From positions 1-10,311 of the forward strand of contig CBDUHN010000063.1 of NCBI GenBank assembly GCA_965367295.1: a DNA stretch of 10,311 nt, written 5' to 3'. Numbering within the stretch: position 1 is the stretch's first letter; every line of letters begins with the position of its first letter. This document shows, in pieces, positions 7,398-10,311 of this stretch. The DNA is from JAIVHA01 sp965367295. Lineage in GTDB: Bacteria; Pseudomonadota; Gammaproteobacteria; DSM-19610. The position numbers and the translations under genes were made by a program. The notes beneath the pieces are model-generated. The model saw only the letters and a list, made by a program, of their open reading frames with translations, had not been told where the DNA came from and did no database searches.

Positions 7398-7426
7398 AGG
7401 CTACCAGAACGGGGGGCGGCGGACAA
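7398..7426 (-). promoter_or_regulatory. Candidate pyrG promoter
   Basis: On the minus strand, TTGTCC (7421-7426) and TAGCCT (7398-7403) are separated by exactly 17 nt, and TGG just before the -10 box gives an extended -10 element. The -10 hexamer matches the consensus at only 3 of 6 positions. Initiation near 7391 would give a leader of about 90 nt. This is a prediction from motif and position only. Confidence 0.4.
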
Positions 7427-7541
7427 TCGCCCTGGTGGGGATAAATGGTCGCCAGAGCAGTTTTTTTCGTGCCGACCTGATGGCTGCCCGAACCTGGCCG
7501 CGCATCCCGGATCGCGCGTCACCTTCTGCCGCGCGCATCAT
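7401..7541 (-). CDS. Possible small ORF (46 aa, basic) directly after tilS
   Basis: An ATG at 7541, one base beyond the tilS stop, opens a 46-codon frame ending in TAG at 7403-7401. It is preceded by a perfect AGGAGG at 7553-7548 with 6-nt spacing, the best ribosome binding site in the window. The product starts MMRAAEGDARSGMRGQVRAA, is very rich in arginine, and contains RKKLLWRPF around 25-33 with a hydrophobic-basic tail ending PPFW. I recognise no family. Against it: the AGGAGG is also the Gln-Glu codons of TilS, the frame uses rare AGG and CGA codons, it includes a run of seven A, and its stop lies in the candidate pyrG -10 box. It may be a fortuitous frame. Confidence 0.2.
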   Translation of the reverse strand: MMRAAEGDARSGMRGQVRAAIRSARKKLLWRPFIPTRAIVRRPPFW

Positions 7542-7542
7542 T

Positions 7543-8868
7543 TCATGCCTCCTGAGGCCAGCGGCTCCAGCGGACCCGCCAGCCCCGTTCGCCGGGCCCG
7601 GCGGTACGACCTGCCGCAATGCAAAGGCCGGCCAATGCCACCAGCTCATCACCCACATACAGCAATGGCAGACGTTCCCGCTCCCAGGGGGGCACGCCCT
7701 GTTCCTGCAGGAATTGTTTCACCGCATGATGATGAGTGCGGCCAGGTAGCTGGATGCGTTCCCCTCCCCGGCGGAAACGCACCGTACAGGCTTCGTGCTC
7801 CGCAAGCCGAAGCCCTGCCCCCGTATCCGCCTCTAGTGCCAGTTCCCCGCCCGCCAGCGACAGGCGCCCGCCCGCCACCAGTTCCCATACCCCGGTCTCC
7901 TGCGCCGGCAGGGGATCCATCACGAACAGGTCGTCCCGATAGCGTCGTACTTCGGCACCGGCCCAGTGCACACGGGGTTCAGCATCGGCACGACAATGGA
8001 GCACTTCATCGAGAATGCGCTGCAACAGGGCCCGCGAGGGCAGGGAAAAGGCTCGCAGCTGCAACCAGTGGCGCAGCAGGTTGCGTTGCCGCGCCGCCGT
8101 CAAATCCGCCAGTGCCGTGACGGACAGGGTACCGGCACCGCTCCCCTGGGCCGTTGCCAGATCCTGTTCGGCCGTTGCCTCCTCCAGGGCCGCCGCCTCG
8201 GCGCACAGCTCGGCACTGCGCGACAACACCATGGCCGTTGCCGGCCAGCGGCTCTTCAGCTCCGGCAATAATCGATGGCGCAGGAAATTCCGGTCATAAC
8301 GCGTATCGGCATTGCTGGGATCCTCGATCCATTTCAGACCCTCGGCCTCGGCATAGGTCAACAGATCGGCACGACCGTAATTCAATAACGGCCGCAGCAG
8401 GGCGCCAGAACCCAGCGGAGCACTGGCTGGCATGGCACTCAAGCCCTTGGGTCCAGCCCCGCGAAGCAGCTGTAATAGCAGGGTTTCCGCCTGGTCATCC
8501 TGGTGATGGGCAGACAATAGCAGGGCATCGTCCGGCAGCCAGTCCCGCAGCAGTGCATAGCGCAGGTCCCGGGCACTGGCCTCGGGACTTTCCCCCGCGG
8601 CTGGGCGGGCATCGCCCTGCAGCAGAACAAAGGGGATATCGAGCGCCGCACACACCTGGCGGCAGTGCTCACTCCAGGCATCAGCCTGCGCCTGCAAACC
8701 GTGATGGATATGGACGGCCCCGAGCGGCCACGGCAGTTCGGCACGCTGTCGTGCCAAGGCGTGCAACAGGACATGTGAATCCACACCGCCACTGTAGGCA
8801 ACCCAGCAGGAAGTTGCCGGAGCATGGCGATGCAGGGTTTCGATCAAGCGATGGGGATGGAAGGACAT
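7543..8868 (-). CDS. tilS: tRNA(Ile)-lysidine synthetase TilS
   Basis: TilS uses ATP and lysine to convert C34 of the CAU-anticodon tRNA-Ile to lysidine, so that it reads AUA and is charged with isoleucine. The 441-aa protein compares with 432 aa in E. coli. The PP-loop ATP-pyrophosphatase motif SGGVDS is at residues 26-31. HIHHGLQ (53-59), SAHHQDDQAETLLLQLLRG (119-137) and IEDPSNADTRYDRNFLRH (181-198) are further family signatures. The C-terminal third should hold the tRNA-binding TilS domains. ATG at 8868-8866 is chosen from the alignment of the N-terminus; the ribosome binding site (AGGTTGAG) is moderate. It lies between accA and pyrG, as in Pseudomonas, and is separated from accA by the inverted-repeat element. 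Confidence 0.97.
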   Translation of the reverse strand: MSFHPHRLIETLHRHAPATSCWVAYSGGVDSHVLLHALARQRAELPWPLGAVHIHHGLQAQADAWSEHCRQVCAALDIPFVLLQGDARPAAGESPEASARDLRYALLRDWLPDDALLLSAHHQDDQAETLLLQLLRGAGPKGLSAMPASAPLGSGALLRPLLNYGRADLLTYAEAEGLKWIEDPSNADTRYDRNFLRHRLLPELKSRWPATAMVLSRSAELCAEAAALEEATAEQDLATAQGSGAGTLSVTALADLTAARQRNLLRHWLQLRAFSLPSRALLQRILDEVLHCRADAEPRVHWAGAEVRRYRDDLFVMDPLPAQETGVWELVAGGRLSLAGGELALEADTGAGLRLAEHEACTVRFRRGGERIQLPGRTHHHAVKQFLQEQGVPPWERERLPLLYVGDELVALAGLCIAAGRTAGPGERGWRVRWSRWPQEA

Positions 8869-8907
8869 GGTGACTCAACCTGCAGCGTGCGGAAAGCGAA
8901 TAGCATC

Positions 8908-9049
8908 TGTAGGTTCGGATTTATTCGAATGCCTTTTGACTATGGATCGTGAGCCTGAATCCACACCACTGCCCTGCAGGATTTCCGCGGGCATGAATAC
9001 CCTTCCCGTGCCGTCCGGCGGAACTGGTCCGTATAAATCCGAACCTACA
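8908..9049. repeat. REPIN-like element with 17-bp perfect inverted ends
   Basis: The accA-tilS gap (8869-9054) contains TGTAGGTTCGGATTTAT at 8908-8924 and its exact reverse complement at 9033-9049. Similarity extends outward to GCAT with one inserted base. Each end can itself fold: TTCGGA-TTTA-TTCGAA at the left and GGTTCG...CGGACC at the right. Two small palindromic units in opposite orientation about 100-150 bp apart is the plan of a REPIN, which in other bacteria is mobilised by a RAYT transposase. The 108-bp interior has no ORF, and I see no target-site duplication. It could also serve as a large terminator between accA and tilS. Confidence 0.65.
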
Positions 9050-9054
9050 ATGCC

Positions 9055-10014
9055 TCAACCTTCCCGGACGTGCCCATAGGACATCAGCCGCTGGTAGCGA
9101 TCGGCCAGCAGTTTGTCGGTGGGTGTGCGTTCCAGCAGATCGAGATGGCGTATCAACACTTCTTTCACTGCTTCCGCCATCCGGTCCACCCCCCGGTGGG
9201 CACCACCCAGTGGTTCGGGAATGATGTCATCGATCAGCCCCAGTTCCTTGAGACGCCCCGAGGTGATCCCCAGCGCCTCTGCGGCTTCAGAGGCCTTATC
9301 GGCGCTCTTCCACAGGATCGATGCGCAACCTTCCGGAGAAATCACCGAGTAGGTGCTGTGCTGCAGCATGAAGATGCGATCCCCCACGCCAATGGCCAGC
9401 GCCCCGCCGGAACCACCCTCGCCGATCACGGTACAAAGAATGGGTGTCTTGAGTTCCGCCATCACGAACAGGTTGCGGGCGATGGCCTCGCTCTGTCCAC
9501 GCTCCTCGGCACCGATACCCGGATAGGCACCGGGTGTGTCGATGAAGGTCAGCACCGGCAGGCCGAATTTCTCCGCCATCTTCATCAGGCGCAGGGCCTT
9601 GCGGTACCCTTCCGGGCGCGGCATGCCGAAATTGCGGCGGATCTTTTCCTGGGTGTCACGTCCCTTCTGTTGACCAATCACCATCACCGGCTTGCCATCC
9701 AGGCGGGCGATCCCCCCGACAATGGCGGCATCATCGGCATAGGCCCGGTCGCCATGCAGTTCCTGGAAGTCGGTAAAGATACGTTCGATGTAGTCCAGGG
9801 TGTAGGGCCGTTGCGGATGGCGGGCCAGCTGGGAGACCTGCCAGGGGGTGAGTTTGGCAAAAATGGATTCGGTCAGGGTACGGCTCTTTTCCTGCAGCCG
9901 GACGATTTCCTCATTGATGTTGATTTCCGCATCGTCGCCGACATAGCGAAGCTCTTCGATCTTGGCTTCCAGTTCGGCGATGGGTTGTTCGAAATCGAGG
10001 AAATTGAGATTCAT
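9055..10014 (-). CDS. accA: Acetyl-CoA carboxylase carboxyltransferase subunit alpha AccA
   Basis: AccA is one half of the carboxyltransferase that, with AccD, moves CO2 from biotinylated AccB to acetyl-CoA to give malonyl-CoA for fatty acid synthesis. The protein is 319 aa, the same length as in E. coli. It starts MNLNFLDFEQPIAELEAKI, with the helical N-terminus of the family. The core holds IGQQKGRDTQEKIRRNFGMP (113-132), FIDTPGAYPGIGAEERGQ (157-174) and the paired glycines of IGEGGSGGALAIG (197-209; G200-G201 and G203-G204), which form the oxyanion holes for acyl-CoA. ATG at 10014-10012 is clear from the conserved start, although the ribosome binding site is weak. The stop is 5 bp from the edge of the inverted-repeat element. 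Confidence 0.98.
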   Translation of the reverse strand: MNLNFLDFEQPIAELEAKIEELRYVGDDAEININEEIVRLQEKSRTLTESIFAKLTPWQVSQLARHPQRPYTLDYIERIFTDFQELHGDRAYADDAAIVGGIARLDGKPVMVIGQQKGRDTQEKIRRNFGMPRPEGYRKALRLMKMAEKFGLPVLTFIDTPGAYPGIGAEERGQSEAIARNLFVMAELKTPILCTVIGEGGSGGALAIGVGDRIFMLQHSTYSVISPEGCASILWKSADKASEAAEALGITSGRLKELGLIDDIIPEPLGGAHRGVDRMAEAVKEVLIRHLDLLERTPTDKLLADRYQRLMSYGHVREG

Positions 10015-10062
10015 GATGCTTGAGATACCGGTGTTTTGCGTGGATTTCTGGACAATTCGCGG

Positions 10063-10068
10063 ATTTTA
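10063..10068 (-). promoter_or_regulatory. Candidate -10 box for accA
   Basis: TAAAAT on the minus strand matches the sigma-70 -10 consensus at 5 of 6 positions and would start transcription about 40 nt before the accA ATG. No good -35 box lies at the right distance upstream. Because no dnaE is present to cotranscribe it, accA probably has its own promoter somewhere in this stretch. Confidence 0.4.
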
Positions 10069-10121
10069 CCCTGTTTGGATGGAAACTGCACCGGGTTTGG
10101 ACAAGAGGGTTTCCGTTCACT

Positions 10122-10154
10122 TCCGAACCTCATCCGGTTGGTCTGGATTTATCC
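10122..10154. repeat. Degenerate relative of the accA-tilS repeat ends
   Basis: TCCGAACCT (10122-10130) and GGATTTATCC (10145-10154) reproduce the two conserved blocks of the REPIN-like ends (AGGTTCGGA and GGATTTAT), but separated by 14 bases. The match is short and may be chance; it is listed because both blocks fall within 33 bp. Confidence 0.25.
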
Positions 10155-10159
10155 GGGCG

Positions 10160-10311
10160 GTGTTCATTTCCGTTAACCTGCCACGATGAAGCCTTGCTTT
10201 CGCCCTTCCTGGGCAAGCCATTTTTCTTTCCTCCACCTAAAGACAAGTGGCCCGTCGGCCAGCGATGCTCGGTGGCGCCAACGGGGCGCCGGGTGCCATC
10301 CGGATCGTCCG
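10160..10311. other. Non-coding right edge with several small palindromes
   Basis: No recognisable gene is seen from here to the window edge on either strand. The stretch is rich in small hairpins: GCCC-TTCCT-GGGC at 10202-10214, TGGCC-CGTC-GGCCA at 10248-10261, and GGCGCC-AACGG-GGCGCC at 10274-10290. Frames are open to the edge on both strands (for example a plus-strand ATG at 10186), but their translations look like low-information, Arg/Pro/Ser-rich sequence. The composition suggests a dispersed intergenic repeat rather than the end of dnaE. Confidence 0.35.

Noticed and set aside
9070..10023. A plus-strand open frame of 317 codons opposite accA, and similar long plus-strand frames opposite eno (3503-4201), pyrG (5857-6681) and kdsA (4909-5820)
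   Set aside because: They are mirror images of strongly conserved genes, with odd His/Gly/Gln-rich compositions, no recognisable domains and no convincing ribosome binding sites. High GC with strong third-position bias keeps such antisense frames open.
10186..10311. A plus-strand frame starting ATG at 10186 and open to the window edge
   Set aside because: No ribosome binding site or family resemblance; it runs through several palindromes and is probably a repeat read as an ORF.
1..10311. CRISPR arrays, tRNA or rRNA genes, transposases, toxin-antitoxin or defence genes
   Set aside because: None was found. The coding space is fully taken by ten housekeeping genes on one strand, and no regularly spaced direct repeats or tRNA-like folds were seen in the gaps.

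Overview
This window is a run of core bacterial genes, all on the minus strand. By eye it is about 60% GC, with one AT-rich island at about 4600-4720. Read in the direction of transcription (from high to low coordinates) the order is accA, tilS, pyrG, kdsA, eno, ftsB, ispD, ispF, truD, then a Bcp/PrxQ-type peroxiredoxin. The accA-tilS-pyrG-kdsA-eno-ftsB-ispD-ispF-truD order is the one known from Gammaproteobacteria such as Pseudomonas. The kdsA gene shows that the organism makes Kdo-containing lipopolysaccharide, so it is Gram-negative. I cannot assign a genus. The KdsA sequence is of the metal-dependent (cysteine) type rather than the E. coli type, which fits Xanthomonas-like or deeper-branching gammaproteobacteria.

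Layout. The right end (10015-10311) is non-coding: it holds the likely accA promoter and several small palindromes, and no dnaE, which usually precedes accA. Between accA and tilS lies a 142-bp element bounded by a perfect 17-bp inverted repeat, similar in design to a REPIN. Between tilS and pyrG (7303-7542) are a possible 46-codon ORF with a strong ribosome binding site, a plausible pyrG promoter, and a leader with two inverted repeats. pyrG and kdsA are 24 nt apart and are probably cotranscribed. A 170-bp AT-rich region then carries the likely eno promoter. From eno onward, ftsB (31-nt gap), ispD (153-nt gap with a G-quadruplex motif), ispF (4-nt overlap), truD (8-nt overlap, GTG start) and the peroxiredoxin (4-nt overlap) look like one transcription unit. 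It ends in a weak terminator-like hairpin at 31-56.

Functionally the genes supply fatty acid synthesis (AccA), tRNA modification (TilS, TruD), CTP (PyrG), Kdo for LPS (KdsA), glycolysis and PEP (Eno), cell division (FtsB), isoprenoid precursors (IspD, IspF) and peroxide defence (a peroxiredoxin with an N-terminal membrane or export segment). PyrG's product CTP is used by IspD and also by the later CMP-Kdo step. Eno's product PEP is a KdsA substrate.

I found no defence system, prophage, CRISPR array, transposase or RNA gene. The points most worth a second look are the REPIN-like element, the G-quadruplex motif before an ispD that lacks a Shine-Dalgarno sequence, the pyrG leader with its small ORF, and the export-type peroxiredoxin that follows truD where surE is often found.
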